Below are positions 24,880 through 33,755 of a stretch of 64,000 nucleotides of DNA, one piece after another. The first letter of the stretch is position 1, and each line of letters begins with the position of its first letter. Below the pieces are notes generated by a model. It was not told where the DNA came from, did no database searches, and worked only from the letters and a program-made list of their open reading frames with translations. Source of the stretch: Nocardioides sp. SR21 (GTDB lineage Bacteria > Actinomycetota > Actinomycetes > Propionibacteriales > Nocardioidaceae); assembly GCF_022761125.1 (NCBI RefSeq), contig NZ_JAKWJR010000003.1, forward strand, positions 415,192-479,191, read 5' to 3'. A program made the translations under genes and the position numbers.

Positions 24880-25932
24880 CTAAGGCTCAAGGGTGGCGTC
24901 GCTATTCACTTTTCCACCGGTGCCCTGTGCACGCAGGGCGCGCGCGTTCCCGTGAAAGTTGACGGGAGTGTTGTCGAGAAGCACGTTCAGCATGACGTCG
25001 AAGAACCGTGCGGGACTGACCTCTTCGGGAACCAGGTCATGGCGAAGCGTCACCGCAGGCAGAGACGACAACCTCTGCTCGATCTCGTCCCGCCGCAGGT
25101 CCAACTCGAGTTGTGGGTCCGGCTCTGGGACGACTGCGTCATCGATCGGCGCTGACTCGGCCTCATCCTCCTCGGCCAAAACGCCCCCGCCATACTCAGG
25201 CACGATCAGTGCGACCGCGTGGTAGGCGTCGTCCTCCCGCCCGAGCTTGGTCAGCAGATCGACGAGCCAGTGAGCCTTATCCGGCGTCTCTACCCAGCAC
25301 GTCGAGCGCAGACCGTAGACGAACCCTGTGGCCGCTTGGGGGTACCGCAACCGCAGGTTCTTCGAGTCGCCGTAGGACTCCTCGACCCGATTCGCAGCGT
25401 TCTTCCCGAACGAGGAATCCATGCGCTTCGTGGAGATCATCAACTCCGGGCCGGTTGACCAGTGACTGAGCACGACATCAACCTGCTTGAGGTAGTTCTT
25501 CCCAAGGATGTTTGCGGAACCGCCTACGGTTCCCCCAAAGGTGGTGCCGCCCTTGGAAAGGCGTTCCTGGATCTCGTTCTTCGTTCGCACATACTGCTTG
25601 TCAACGAACCGAAGAAGATCCGACGAGATCACGCGTGGCGGGGACTCGCGGGGCCACACGGCGTCCGGGTCGAGGCCAGACCGGCGCAACTCGTACGCAA
25701 CCCACACGTCGAGGGCGAGGGCTGGAACCCCTGAGGTCGAGTCCGCGCCGAGAAGAAGAGGCACGGCGAGGAGCCGCTCCAACGTCTCGAAGTCAGGGAC
25801 GAACTTGCCCCGGGCCCAGGGGTTGACCTGCCGCTTCGACGCTCCCGTAACGAGCGCATCGAACATCGGCCATGCGAGTGCCTTCTTCGAGTCATCCTTC
25901 GCCACGCGAGCCGCCTCTACCTCTGACCGCAC
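24880..25932 (-). CDS. Putative restriction endonuclease partner of the adjacent methyltransferase
   Basis: A 350-aa protein. GTG 25932 is preferred because CGAGG precedes it; TTG 25944 is in frame. The central part, YLKQVDVVLSHWSTGPELMI then STKRMDSSFGKNAANRVEE, has the Asp, Glu and S-x-K spacing of a PD-(D/E)xK nuclease core (about residues 145-185). It is followed by GDSKNLRLRYPQAATGFVYG. The N-terminal 100 residues may bind DNA. The gene overlaps the methyltransferase gene by 41 bp, the usual layout of a type II restriction-modification pair. The acidic linker AEEDEAESAPIDD separates a C-terminal domain of unknown role. The nuclease assignment is inference. Confidence 0.65.
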   Translation of the reverse strand: MRSEVEAARVAKDDSKKALAWPMFDALVTGASKRQVNPWARGKFVPDFETLERLLAVPLLLGADSTSGVPALALDVWVAYELRRSGLDPDAVWPRESPPRVISSDLLRFVDKQYVRTKNEIQERLSKGGTTFGGTVGGSANILGKNYLKQVDVVLSHWSTGPELMISTKRMDSSFGKNAANRVEESYGDSKNLRLRYPQAATGFVYGLRSTCWVETPDKAHWLVDLLTKLGREDDAYHAVALIVPEYGGGVLAEEDEAESAPIDDAVVPEPDPQLELDLRRDEIEQRLSSLPAVTLRHDLVPEEVSPARFFDVMLNVLLDNTPVNFHGNARALRAQGTGGKVNSDATLEP

Positions 25933-27535
25933 GCCTCGAAGCAAGATTCGCTCGGTCGAGTCGGATCGCAGCCAGGTCGCGCCCGCTCAACCCAAGTGCC
26001 CCTGTGAGGAGGACGCCGTCCACGAGCGATACGGCATCGAGCAGTCGCCCTGCACGCAATGAGGCTGCCACCGCAGGTCGCAGGGACCTCAAAGTGTCGC
26101 GATGCGCATTCACTAGTTCCGAAGACGGCATCGGAAGTCGATCCGCCTCGCGCGGCTCGATCTTCAGCATCCCGCCCCCATAGGCGCGTCCCACAACCTC
26201 AGCGCCGAGGAGGGTGACGGAGTTCAACGATGCGAGCGGGAGCAGGCTTCGTCCCAGCTCGCGAACCCCCGCGTTCAGATACACGCCGTGCACCGAGTTC
26301 AGATGATGCGCCTTCGCTCGATTGGTCGCCAGGCGCGGGGTGTCGGCGTTCATGTAGGTCAAGAAAAGGTCGGCCGGCCGTAGATACGGGACTCGCCACC
26401 AGGTGCTGCGCACACGACACTTGTAAGCAGTGTGGACGTCGAGGTCCTCGCCAGACTTGATGTAGCGCCAAGCAGCCCGAGAAGGTTCGCCGTCGGGCCG
26501 AAAGAGGTATGTCGCCTCTCCTTGCGATGCGAGGCGCTCCAATCCGATCGATGTCAGCGTTAACGAACGGAGATGGCGTGACCCGGGGGGCGACAACGGC
26601 ACAACGTCGGTATCCGTCAGTCCTAGCGCGGCGACCTTGCCGGGACCCATCGTGAAGAACTTGTTGTTACCGGTGACCATGCCTAACGTCGTGTCGCCCC
26701 ACGCCTCTAGAACATCGATTCCATCCAGTCCGAGAGCGGACGAGTAAGCGGCGAATCCGTGCGAAGACATGAGCCCAGCCGACCAACGAGCGCCACGCGC
26801 TGGAGGAGTCCAACGACGGGCTGATGCGAGATCGGTGAGGTCACCGGCACCGCCGACCTGGATCAGGCTCATGTGGTCCGTGCCGTTGTGCCCTTCCGCA
26901 TCGAAGCCATCCGCGAGCAGAAGAACAGCCTCCACTTCGATGCCGGGGAAGACACGCTCCTCAAAGAGCACCAACGTCACGTCGCCGAAGTGGTCCATCA
27001 GAAACTGCCTTACCGGCGCTGCATAGTTCACCGTCAACAGCTCGGCCGGGAGGACCAATCCCAGACGGCCCCCATCGCGCAGGTGAAGCGCGGAGTGAAC
27101 CGTGAAGGCAGCCCACGAACTCGCAAGATTCGTGAGATTGACCCCCGCACCCAGGGCCGCCGCAAGAGACGCCTTGCGGGCCTCGCCGGTCCAACCCTGA
27201 TACCGAACGTACGGAGGGTTGCCGACGGCTGCATCGAATCGTCCAAACTCAGTGTGAGCGAAGAAGTCACCGGTATGAACGGAGGCACGGATGCCGTCAC
27301 GGTTGAGCGTACGTTCCGCTTCCCGTGCGGACGCCGGGTGGATCTCCACCCCGACGATCCGTCCTTTGTGCTCACGGCTGATCTGATGCAAGAAGACCGC
27401 CTCGCCGCAGGACGGTTCGATCACAGCGTCGGCAGACGACCGAACGGCCCAGTCGGTGACGAACCGAGCCACCTTCTCAGGCGTGAAAAACGCTCCACGG
27501 GCCTTTCGCAGGTCTGCAGAATCACCGGGGAGCAT
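25892..27535 (-). CDS. N6-adenine DNA methyltransferase (type II, gamma-like order)
   Basis: A 547-aa protein from ATG 27535 with GAGAGGA about 9 bases upstream. Motif X is RKARGAFFTPEKVARFVTDW, motif I is AVIEPSCGEAVFL (about residues 38-50), and motif IV is the catalytic NPPYVRYQ (about 106-113). This X-I-IV order with NPPY is typical of N6-adenine methyltransferases of the Eco57I/TaqI type. A C-terminal target-recognition region of about 250 aa follows. It methylates its recognition sequence to protect host DNA. It is the first gene of the minus-strand cargo operon, and the promoter should lie in 27536-27690. Confidence 0.9.
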   Translation of the reverse strand: MLPGDSADLRKARGAFFTPEKVARFVTDWAVRSSADAVIEPSCGEAVFLHQISREHKGRIVGVEIHPASAREAERTLNRDGIRASVHTGDFFAHTEFGRFDAAVGNPPYVRYQGWTGEARKASLAAALGAGVNLTNLASSWAAFTVHSALHLRDGGRLGLVLPAELLTVNYAAPVRQFLMDHFGDVTLVLFEERVFPGIEVEAVLLLADGFDAEGHNGTDHMSLIQVGGAGDLTDLASARRWTPPARGARWSAGLMSSHGFAAYSSALGLDGIDVLEAWGDTTLGMVTGNNKFFTMGPGKVAALGLTDTDVVPLSPPGSRHLRSLTLTSIGLERLASQGEATYLFRPDGEPSRAAWRYIKSGEDLDVHTAYKCRVRSTWWRVPYLRPADLFLTYMNADTPRLATNRAKAHHLNSVHGVYLNAGVRELGRSLLPLASLNSVTLLGAEVVGRAYGGGMLKIEPREADRLPMPSSELVNAHRDTLRSLRPAVAASLRAGRLLDAVSLVDGVLLTGALGLSGRDLAAIRLDRANLASRRAVRGRGGSRGEG

Positions 27536-27689
27536 GAGTCAGATCCTCTCGCACGTACGTTCGAGTGCAAGGCCGACCCGCCGTACTTGTGCATCCCGGA
27601 GAGTCGTATTGCCAGCCGAGTAATGCTGGAAGCCTCGCTACCTACTCCGGAGCAGCCAGTAGAACCGGTAGCCATCTTAAGGTGGCAGA

Positions 27690-27698
27690 TAAGGTTGT
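27690..27698 (+). promoter_or_regulatory. TAAGGTTGT box near the right att site
   Basis: This is the fourth copy of the nonamer found at 17101, 17113 and 20411 (inverted), about 67 bp inside the right att site. Candidate integrase arm site; function inferred from position. Confidence 0.45.
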
Positions 27699-27706
27699 AA
27701 GACCAA

Positions 27707-27753
27707 TCAGAGGCTGGATCCGGGGAGTCCTACTCCCCGGATCCAGCCTCTGA
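27707..27753. terminator. Perfect 22-bp-stem hairpin, likely terminator of tRNA-Pro carried by the element
   Basis: Bases 27707-27728 pair without mismatch with 27732-27753 around a 3-base loop (arms include CTGGATCCGGGGAGT). It begins 17 bp past the tRNA 3' end, inside the element, so the element brings its own terminator for the tRNA that it rebuilds. It also shields the methyltransferase promoter from tRNA read-through. On the minus strand the far side is moderately T-rich (TTGGTCTT). Confidence 0.65.
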
Positions 27754-27764
27754 CCTGCGGTTTC

Positions 27765-27843
<79 letters not shown>

Positions 27844-27962
27844 AACGGTCCCCGGAAGGACCGCAGGAACCTTATCGCAGCCGGGCGCCGGTGTCGGAAT
27901 CGGGTCGTCCGCCTGCCAGACGTAGGACAACGTGAGAGGCGGACGACCCGAGCAGGCAGCGG

Positions 27963-28490
27963 TCAGCCCATCGACTTCTGGCCGTCGATGGTCTCGCGGA
28001 TGATGTCGGCGTGACCGGCGTGCTGGGCGGTCTCGAGCGCGATGTGGATCAACGCGCGGCGCGCCGACCAGGTCGCGCCGGCCGGGAACCACGGCGCCTC
28101 GGGCAACGGGTGCCGGCTGTCGAGGTCGACGGTGCGCACGAGCTCGTCGGTCACGGCCGCGGCGTCGGAGTGATCCTTGAGCAGGCCCTCGAGGGTCTCG
28201 TGCTCGAGCATCCGGAAGCCGTTCTGGAACTCGAGGACCTCGGCGGGCGGGTTGCTCCAGTCGACGCTCGCCCAGTCCACGTCCGGCCGCTCGGCCGGAC
28301 CGTTCACGATGAAGTCGGCCCAGCTCTTCTCCATCGCGGTCACGTGCTTGATGAGGCCACCGAGCGACAGCTCGCTGGCGGTCGGGGTGGTCCGGGCGGC
28401 GTCGTCGGAGAGGCCCTGGACGGTGAACCGGAAGAGCTCCCGGTGCTTGGTGAGGAGGTCGATCAGGTCGTCGCGCTCGGTGTTCGTCAT
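27963..28490 (-). CDS. DinB-family protein (DUF664-type)
   Basis: A 175-aa protein from ATG 28490. It is a four-helix bundle of the DinB type: DDLIDLLTKHRELFRFTVQG, then LSLGGLIKHVTAMEKSWADF (first metal His), and SARRALIHIALETAQHAGHA DIIRETIDG with the two C-terminal His (H-x3-H pattern) that bind a metal. Many actinobacterial members are mycothiol-dependent enzymes, others are of unknown activity. It is transcribed alone toward the tRNA. Confidence 0.85.
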   Translation of the reverse strand: MTNTERDDLIDLLTKHRELFRFTVQGLSDDAARTTPTASELSLGGLIKHVTAMEKSWADFIVNGPAERPDVDWASVDWSNPPAEVLEFQNGFRMLEHETLEGLLKDHSDAAAVTDELVRTVDLDSRHPLPEAPWFPAGATWSARRALIHIALETAQHAGHADIIRETIDGQKSMG

Positions 28491-28529
28491 GACCAGCACG
28501 CTACGAACGCATCCGGTCAGAACCTGACC

Positions 28530-29486
28530 TCAATCAGAATCGACCGCGGCCGAGTCCGGCGACACCTGCAGCGATGAGGTGTCGACCGCGACGAACGCCG
28601 ATGCCGGGATCCGCTTGAGGTCCTCGATCAGGAACTCCGGCCAGCGCCGGTTCTGCTCGCCCTGGAAGAACCACGGCGACCCGTTGTCGGCGAGCACGAG
28701 CCCGTACTTCTTCATCGCGTCGATGACCGCGATGGCGTACGTCGAGAACCCGTGGGTCCGGAAGTCGGCCCTCAGCCGGAACCGCGCCCCCATCGGCGGA
28801 TAGGCCAGGCCGCTCCGCGAGCCGGCGTCGTGCCGGGCCGGCCACAGGTGGTGGGTGCTCGTGACGTCGGTGGTGAACCGGATCGCGTGGTCGACGTTCC
28901 CGGCCCTCACCTCGTTGAACCGCAGCAGCCCGGGCAGGATCGGCAACCCGGCCGCATCGGCCGAGGTCCACCCGTCCGGGCGCAGCCTGTTCGACCTCAG
29001 CGACCACACCGCGCCGGAACCGGCGACCCAGCCACCCCGGCGCACGCGGGTGTTCCAGGTCTCGTAGAGCTTGCAGGCGCCCTTGTCGACGACGATCGCG
29101 TGCTTGTCCCCCGACGACCCGCGGCCGCCCTCGATCCGGGTGCCGCGGCCGAGCGGGTAGCGCACCTTGTCGCTCTCCCCCGCGTAGTCGAAGCGCACCC
29201 GCAGCTTCGGGTGAGACGACTTCACGACGGTGATCGGGATCCCGTAGTCCGGCCCGTCGCCGTACGACGGCCCGAAGTCCGGGTGCAGGTCGGCACCGGT
29301 CGACATGTGCGACAGCCACTGCCGGCTGCGCGCGTGCACGGGCAGGTCGCTCACGTCGGCGCGCCACCAGTTGTCGGCCGGGAACTCCGAGCAGCTGGTG
29401 CCGGCGATCGGCTTGGCCTGCACGGCCGCGCCACCGAACGGCACCGCGAGCAGAACGGTCAGACCGAGGGCCACGAGTCTCCTCAT
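28530..29486 (-). CDS. Secreted protein of unknown function
   Basis: A 318-aa protein from ATG 29486 with a clear signal peptide (MRRLVALGLTVLLAVPFGGA, cleavage near VQA). The mature part is a single domain with PDYGIPITVV, VRFDYAGESDKVRYPLG, KHAIVVDKGACKLYETWNT and FRLRADF. Similar sequences occur as uncharacterised exported proteins in actinomycetes; I cannot name a reaction. Three Cys are not arranged in a known motif. The hairpin array 29520-29881 lies directly upstream of its start. Confidence 0.75.
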   Translation of the reverse strand: MRRLVALGLTVLLAVPFGGAAVQAKPIAGTSCSEFPADNWWRADVSDLPVHARSRQWLSHMSTGADLHPDFGPSYGDGPDYGIPITVVKSSHPKLRVRFDYAGESDKVRYPLGRGTRIEGGRGSSGDKHAIVVDKGACKLYETWNTRVRRGGWVAGSGAVWSLRSNRLRPDGWTSADAAGLPILPGLLRFNEVRAGNVDHAIRFTTDVTSTHHLWPARHDAGSRSGLAYPPMGARFRLRADFRTHGFSTYAIAVIDAMKKYGLVLADNGSPWFFQGEQNRRWPEFLIEDLKRIPASAFVAVDTSSLQVSPDSAAVDSD

Positions 29487-29519
29487 GGCCCGACGGTAAC
29501 CCGGGCCACGCCGTGCACC

Positions 29520-29881
29520 GAATGGTCACCAACCGCGCGTGAGGGCCCCGAAAATGTGCGGTTGGTGACCATTCCGCAGCGATCATCCATGCCAGCGGTG
29601 CGTGGGCAACCATTCACGACGCAGAAACGGTTGCTGACACACCGCTCACACAACCACCGGGCGGCCGTGCACCGAATGGTCACCAACCGCGCATCAGAGC
29701 CCTGAAATCTGCGGTTGGTGACCATTCCGCAACGACCACCGAAGCCAGCGGTGCGTGCGCAACCATTCACGACGCAGAAACGGTTGCTGACACACCGCCG
29801 ACACCACCACCAGGCCCCAGCGCACCGAATGGTCACCAACCGCGCATCAGAGCCCCGCAAACCTGCGGTTGGTGACCATTC
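29520..29881. repeat. Array of three inverted-repeat units, BIME-like
   Basis: Three copies of a perfect 17-bp stem (arms GAATGGTCACCAACCGC and its complement) lie at 29520-29574, 29674-29727 and 29827-29881, 153-154 bp apart. The segments between them are also repeats. Each contains a second, different hairpin (AGCGGTG..CACCGCT around GCAACC..GGTTGC, about 29594-29646 and 29748-29798). The array fills the non-coding gap between der and the secreted-protein gene. An open frame on the minus strand through it repeats itself because the DNA does and is not a gene. Confidence 0.88.
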
Positions 29882-29903
29882 CGCACATCTCCGGGCACGC
29901 AGA

Positions 29904-31253
29904 TCAGCGCTTGCGCTTCTCCCGCGGACGCTGGTTCAGCACGATCGGCGTACCGACGAAGCCGAACTCCTCGCGGAGGCGACGCTCGATGAAGCGTTCG
30001 TACGACGCATCGAGCTTGCCGCTCGTGAAGAGGACGAACGTCGGGGGCGCGGTCGAGACCTGGGTGCCGAACAGCACGCGCGGCTGCTTTCCACTGCGCA
30101 CCGGGTGCGGGTGCTCGGCGACGAGGCGGCCGAGGAAGGCGTTGAGCGCGCCGGTCGAGATGCGCGTCTCCCAACCCTCGATGGCCTTCTCGAGCGCGGG
30201 GACCAGGCGGTCGATGTGCCAGCCGGTGCGCGCGGTGATGTTGATCCGCGGCGCCCACTGCACCTGCACGAGGTCACGCTCGATCTCGCGCTCGAGGTAG
30301 TAGCGGCGCTCCTCGTCGACGAGGTCCCACTTGTTGAAGGCGATGACCAGCGCGCGGCCGGCCTCGCGGACGGTCTGCAGGATGCGGACGTCCTGCTCGG
30401 AGATCGACTCCCCGCCGTTCAGCACCAGGACGGCGACCTCGGCGCGGTCGATCGCGGTCGACGTGCGCAGCGACGCGTAGTACTCGTGGCCGGACGCCTC
30501 CTTGACCCGCTTGCGGATGCCCGCGGTGTCGATGAAGCGCCAGGTCTGGCCGCCGAGCTCGATCAGCTCGTCGACCGGGTCGACGGTGGTGCCGGCGACG
30601 TTGTCGACGACGACCCGCTCCTCGCCCGCGAGCTTGTTCAGCAGCGAGGACTTGCCGACGTTCGGCTTGCCGACGATCGCGATCCGGCGCGGACCGCCGA
30701 CCTCCTCGAAGGTCTGCGGCGGCGTCTCGGGCAGCGCGGCGAGGACCGCGTCGAGCATGTCGCCCGAGCCGCGGCCGTGGAGCGCGGAGACCGGGTACGG
30801 CTCCCCCAGCCCGAGGTTCCACAGGCCGTACGCCTCGGCCTCGGTGCGCTGGTCGTCGACCTTGTTCGCCGCGAGCACGACGGGCTTCTTCGACGCGCGC
30901 AGGATCTTCACGACCGCCTCGTCGGCGTCGGTGATCCCGACGGTCGCGTCGACCACGAACAGGACGGCGTCGGCGAGGGTCACCGCGATCTCGGCCTGCG
31001 CGCGGATCGCCTCGGCGAGGCCCCTCGCGTCCGGGTCCCAGCCACCGGTGTCGACGACGGTGAAGGCCCGCCCGTTCCAGTCGGCGTCGTACGACACGCG
31101 GTCGCGGGTGACGCCGGGGATGTCCTGCACGACGGCCTCGCGGCGGCCGATGATCCGGTTCACCAGCGTGGACTTGCCGACGTTGGGCCGGCCGACGACG
31201 GCGAGCACGGGAACCGGACCCGATGCAGTGGCTTCGGGCGTGGGCTCGGTCAT
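29904..31253 (-). CDS. der: Ribosome biogenesis GTPase Der (EngA)
   Basis: A 449-aa protein from ATG 31253 with AAGGAG upstream. Two tandem G domains are seen. The first has [13 protein letters not shown] (G1), DTGGW (G3) and ANKVD (G4). The second has [19 protein letters not shown] and NKWD. A C-terminal KH-like domain follows. This double-GTPase plan is unique to Der, which acts in maturation of the 50S subunit. The start overlaps the plsC stop by 4 bases (ATGA), so it is co-translated with the lipid gene. Confidence 0.97.
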   Translation of the reverse strand: MTEPTPEATASGPVPVLAVVGRPNVGKSTLVNRIIGRREAVVQDIPGVTRDRVSYDADWNGRAFTVVDTGGWDPDARGLAEAIRAQAEIAVTLADAVLFVVDATVGITDADEAVVKILRASKKPVVLAANKVDDQRTEAEAYGLWNLGLGEPYPVSALHGRGSGDMLDAVLAALPETPPQTFEEVGGPRRIAIVGKPNVGKSSLLNKLAGEERVVVDNVAGTTVDPVDELIELGGQTWRFIDTAGIRKRVKEASGHEYYASLRTSTAIDRAEVAVLVLNGGESISEQDVRILQTVREAGRALVIAFNKWDLVDEERRYYLEREIERDLVQVQWAPRINITARTGWHIDRLVPALEKAIEGWETRISTGALNAFLGRLVAEHPHPVRSGKQPRVLFGTQVSTAPPTFVLFTSGKLDASYERFIERRLREEFGFVGTPIVLNQRPREKRKR

Positions 31254-32011
31254 GGTGCTCCTTGATCGGTAACGCCGGTGGCGGGGTCGGGATCGACATC
31301 ACGGCCCGGCAGCGGGCCGGGCAGCTCCTGCCCGGTCAACGCGCGCGCCTGGTCCAGAAGGACCAACATGTGCTCCCGCAACAACAACGAGTGCTTCTCG
31401 ACTTGTTCCCGTGTTCTCGGCCACGCGACGGCGTCGACGTGGAACGGCTCGCCGAAGACCATGTCGACCTGCGCGCCGCGGCGCGGCAGCGAGCCGCTGG
31501 TGCCGCCGGGCTCGCGGCTGCCGAGCATGATCACGGGTACGACGGGAGCGCCGGACACGAGCGCGAGGTACGCCGCGCCGCGGTGGAACCGCTGGAGGTC
31601 CCCGCTCCCGCGGCTGCCCTCGGGGTAGATGCCGATCGCGCGCCCGTCGCGCAGCGCGCGCAGGCAGGTCTTCACGGCGTCGGGGTCGGTGTTGAACCGG
31701 TCGAGCCGGATCTGGCCGGCCCAGTACAGGAACCGGCCGAGGACGCCCTTGAACATCTCCTGCTTGGTCAGCGCGTGCACCGGCCGCGGGGCGTAGATCG
31801 CCAGCATCGGCCCGTCGATGACGCCCACGTGGTTGGACGCGAAGATCACCGGGCCGGTGGCCGGGACCGCGCCGGTCTCGTGGATGCGGACGTCGTACCG
31901 ACGCCGGAGCAGCCAGGCCGCGAGCGGGCGCAGGCCGTGCAGCATGAACCGCGGCGGTGCCTTCTTCTGGTCGCTGCGCGGCGGCGCGAGGTGCTCGGCG
32001 CCGCTGTTCAT
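31250..32011 (-). CDS. 1-acyl-sn-glycerol-3-phosphate acyltransferase (PlsC-like)
   Basis: A 253-aa protein from ATG 32011. It has the acyltransferase H-x4-D motif in [15 protein letters not shown] (about residues 57-68) and the phosphate-binding [14 protein letters not shown] block (about 128-141). It would acylate lysophosphatidic acid to phosphatidic acid at the inner face of the membrane. The gene lies in the cmk-plsC-der order common in actinomycetes, with 4-base overlaps on both sides. Confidence 0.88.
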   Translation of the reverse strand: MNSGAEHLAPPRSDQKKAPPRFMLHGLRPLAAWLLRRRYDVRIHETGAVPATGPVIFASNHVGVIDGPMLAIYAPRPVHALTKQEMFKGVLGRFLYWAGQIRLDRFNTDPDAVKTCLRALRDGRAIGIYPEGSRGSGDLQRFHRGAAYLALVSGAPVVPVIMLGSREPGGTSGSLPRRGAQVDMVFGEPFHVDAVAWPRTREQVEKHSLLLREHMLVLLDQARALTGQELPGPLPGRDVDPDPATGVTDQGAP

Positions 32012-32679
32012 GTCCGCGCCTCGGCGGCCTCGACCAGCCCGACGACGAGGCCGATGACCTCGTCGAGGGAGTACGGCGTGGTGTCGATGTGCACGGCGCC
32101 GTCGGCCATCACGAGCGGCGCGGTCGCCCGGCCGGAGTCGATCCTGTCGCGCGCCAGGAGCGATGCCTGGGTGGCCTCGACGTCGGCGCCGCCCTGCTCG
32201 GCGGCTCGACGGATCGCGCGGGCGGAGGGGTCGGCGCTCAGGTAGACCTTCACCGGCGCGTCCGGGACGACCACGGAGCCGATGTCGCGCCCCTCGACGA
32301 CGATCCCGCCGTCGGAGGCGATCACGTCGCGCTGGAGCCGGAGCAGACGGGCGCGCACCTCGGGGACGGCGCTGACCGGCGAGACCGCGGCGTTCACGTC
32401 GTCGCTGCGGATCGCGACGGCGACGTCCGCGCCGTCGACGGTGATCGTGGGCGCGAGCGGGTCGGTGCCGGACACGATCTCGGGCTCGTCGCAGCGGGCC
32501 GCGACCGCGGCCGGGTCGTGCACGTCGACGCCCTGCGCGAGCATCCAGCAGGTCATCGCGCGGAACATGGCACCGGTGTCGAGGTACCGCAGCCCGAGGC
32601 GGTCCGCGACACCCCGCGAGGTGCTCGACTTGCCGGATCCGGAGGTGCCGTCGATCGCGACGACGAGTGGGCTGCTCAC
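32008..32679 (-). CDS. cmk: Cytidylate kinase
   Basis: A 223-aa protein from GTG 32679. The P-loop VAIDGTSGSGKSSTSRGVAD is at the N-terminus, followed by LRYLDTGAMFRAMT (CMP site) and GIVVEGRDIGSVVVPDAPVK, the cytidylate kinase signature. C-terminal RRAAEQGG and RDRIDSGR complete the lid. It phosphorylates CMP and dCMP to the diphosphates. It sits 11 bases after tyrA. The frame runs open far upstream, but the kinase fold starts at this GTG. Confidence 0.95.
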   Translation of the reverse strand: MSSPLVVAIDGTSGSGKSSTSRGVADRLGLRYLDTGAMFRAMTCWMLAQGVDVHDPAAVAARCDEPEIVSGTDPLAPTITVDGADVAVAIRSDDVNAAVSPVSAVPEVRARLLRLQRDVIASDGGIVVEGRDIGSVVVPDAPVKVYLSADPSARAIRRAAEQGGADVEATQASLLARDRIDSGRATAPLVMADGAVHIDTTPYSLDEVIGLVVGLVEAAEART

Positions 32680-32690
32680 GGGCCCACAGC

Positions 32691-33755
32691 CTACCGGTGG
32701 GTCACCCATCCCCGGGATTCGAGCGAGGCCAGCAGGTGCTCGCCGCGCGACTCGTCGACCAGCAGCTCGACCAGACCGACCGCGCGGCCCAGGTCGTGGT
32801 CGATCCGGACGTCCTCGATGTTGACCTCGGCCTCGCCCGCCGCGGCGAACAGGCGCGCCAGCACGCCGGGTTCGTCGGGCACCGAGACGAACACCGACGC
32901 CATCGGGCGCACCGGCCCGCCGTGCTTGCCCGGGATCGCCTTCGTGCCATCGACGCCGCGATCGAGCAGCACCCGCAGCCCGTCGCGGTCGGCCTCGGTG
33001 AGCGCCTGGATCATCGAGTCGAGACCGGCGCGCACCTCGGTCAGCAGGTCGACCACGGCCACGGAGTTCGCGGCCACGATCTGCCCGTACAGGTCCGGGC
33101 TGCCCGCGGCCACCCGGGTGACGTCGCGGACTCCCTGACCGGAGAGCTTGAGGTAGTCCTCGGGTGCGTCCGCGAGCCGCCCGGCCACCAGCGAGGCGAC
33201 CAGGTGCGGCACGTGCGACGTCCGCGCCACCGCTCGGTCGTGGTCCTCCGGGCTGAGCCGGACGACCACGGCGTTGCACAGCGCCACGAGCTGCTCGACG
33301 AGCGCGACCGCGACCGGGTCGGCGTCGGCGTGCGGCGTCACCGCCCACGGACGGCCCTCGAAGAGGTCCGCGGCGGCGGCCAGCGGGCCGGAGCGCTCGC
33401 TGCCGGCCATCGGGTGACTGCCGACGTAGCGACGTACGCCGGGCTCCCCCGCGACCGCGGCGAGCGGGCCGCTCTTGACGCTGCCGACGTCGGTCACGAC
33501 GGCGTCGCTCGCGTGCAGCGCGTCGGCGATCGCCCGGCCGAGGTGGTCGGGCGGCACCGCGACCACGACGAGCTGGGGCCGGTCGTCCGGCTGGCGCGGC
33601 CGGCCGGCACCGAGGGCGGACGCGGTCCGCAGGTGCTCGGCCGACAGGTCGGTCAGCAGCACCTCGAGGCCTGCGCGCCGGCAGGCCAGCGCGATCGACG
33701 TACCGAGCAGGCCGGTGCCGACCACCTCGACCGGCCCGACCAGCGCGTCACTCAT
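32691..33755 (-). CDS. tyrA: Prephenate dehydrogenase with ACT domain
   Basis: A 354-aa protein from ATG 33755. The Rossmann motif is VEVVGTGLLGTSIALACRRA (residues 9-28). Substrate-site blocks are VVTDVGSVKSG and YVGSHPMAGSERSG. The C-terminal 75 residues (VFVSVPDEPGVLARLFAAAG) form an ACT domain for feedback control, presumably by tyrosine. It oxidatively decarboxylates prephenate. It overlaps the aroH-type chorismate mutase gene by 8 bases, so two consecutive steps of tyrosine synthesis are coupled. Confidence 0.94.
   Translation of the reverse strand: MSDALVGPVEVVGTGLLGTSIALACRRAGLEVLLTDLSAEHLRTASALGAGRPRQPDDRPQLVVVAVPPDHLGRAIADALHASDAVVTDVGSVKSGPLAAVAGEPGVRRYVGSHPMAGSERSGPLAAAADLFEGRPWAVTPHADADPVAVALVEQLVALCNAVVVRLSPEDHDRAVARTSHVPHLVASLVAGRLADAPEDYLKLSGQGVRDVTRVAAGSPDLYGQIVAANSVAVVDLLTEVRAGLDSMIQALTEADRDGLRVLLDRGVDGTKAIPGKHGGPVRPMASVFVSVPDEPGVLARLFAAAGEAEVNIEDVRIDHDLGRAVGLVELLVDESRGEHLLASLESRGWVTHR

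Noticed and set aside
29483..29860. Minus-strand open frame of 125 codons with internal repeats rich in Cys and Arg
   Set aside because: It runs through the hairpin array and its repetition simply mirrors the DNA repeats. It has no ribosome-binding site and overlaps the signal peptide of the secreted-protein gene.
29520..29881. CRISPR array
   Set aside because: The repeat interval is about 153 bp, the segments between are themselves repeats, there are only three units, and no cas gene is near.
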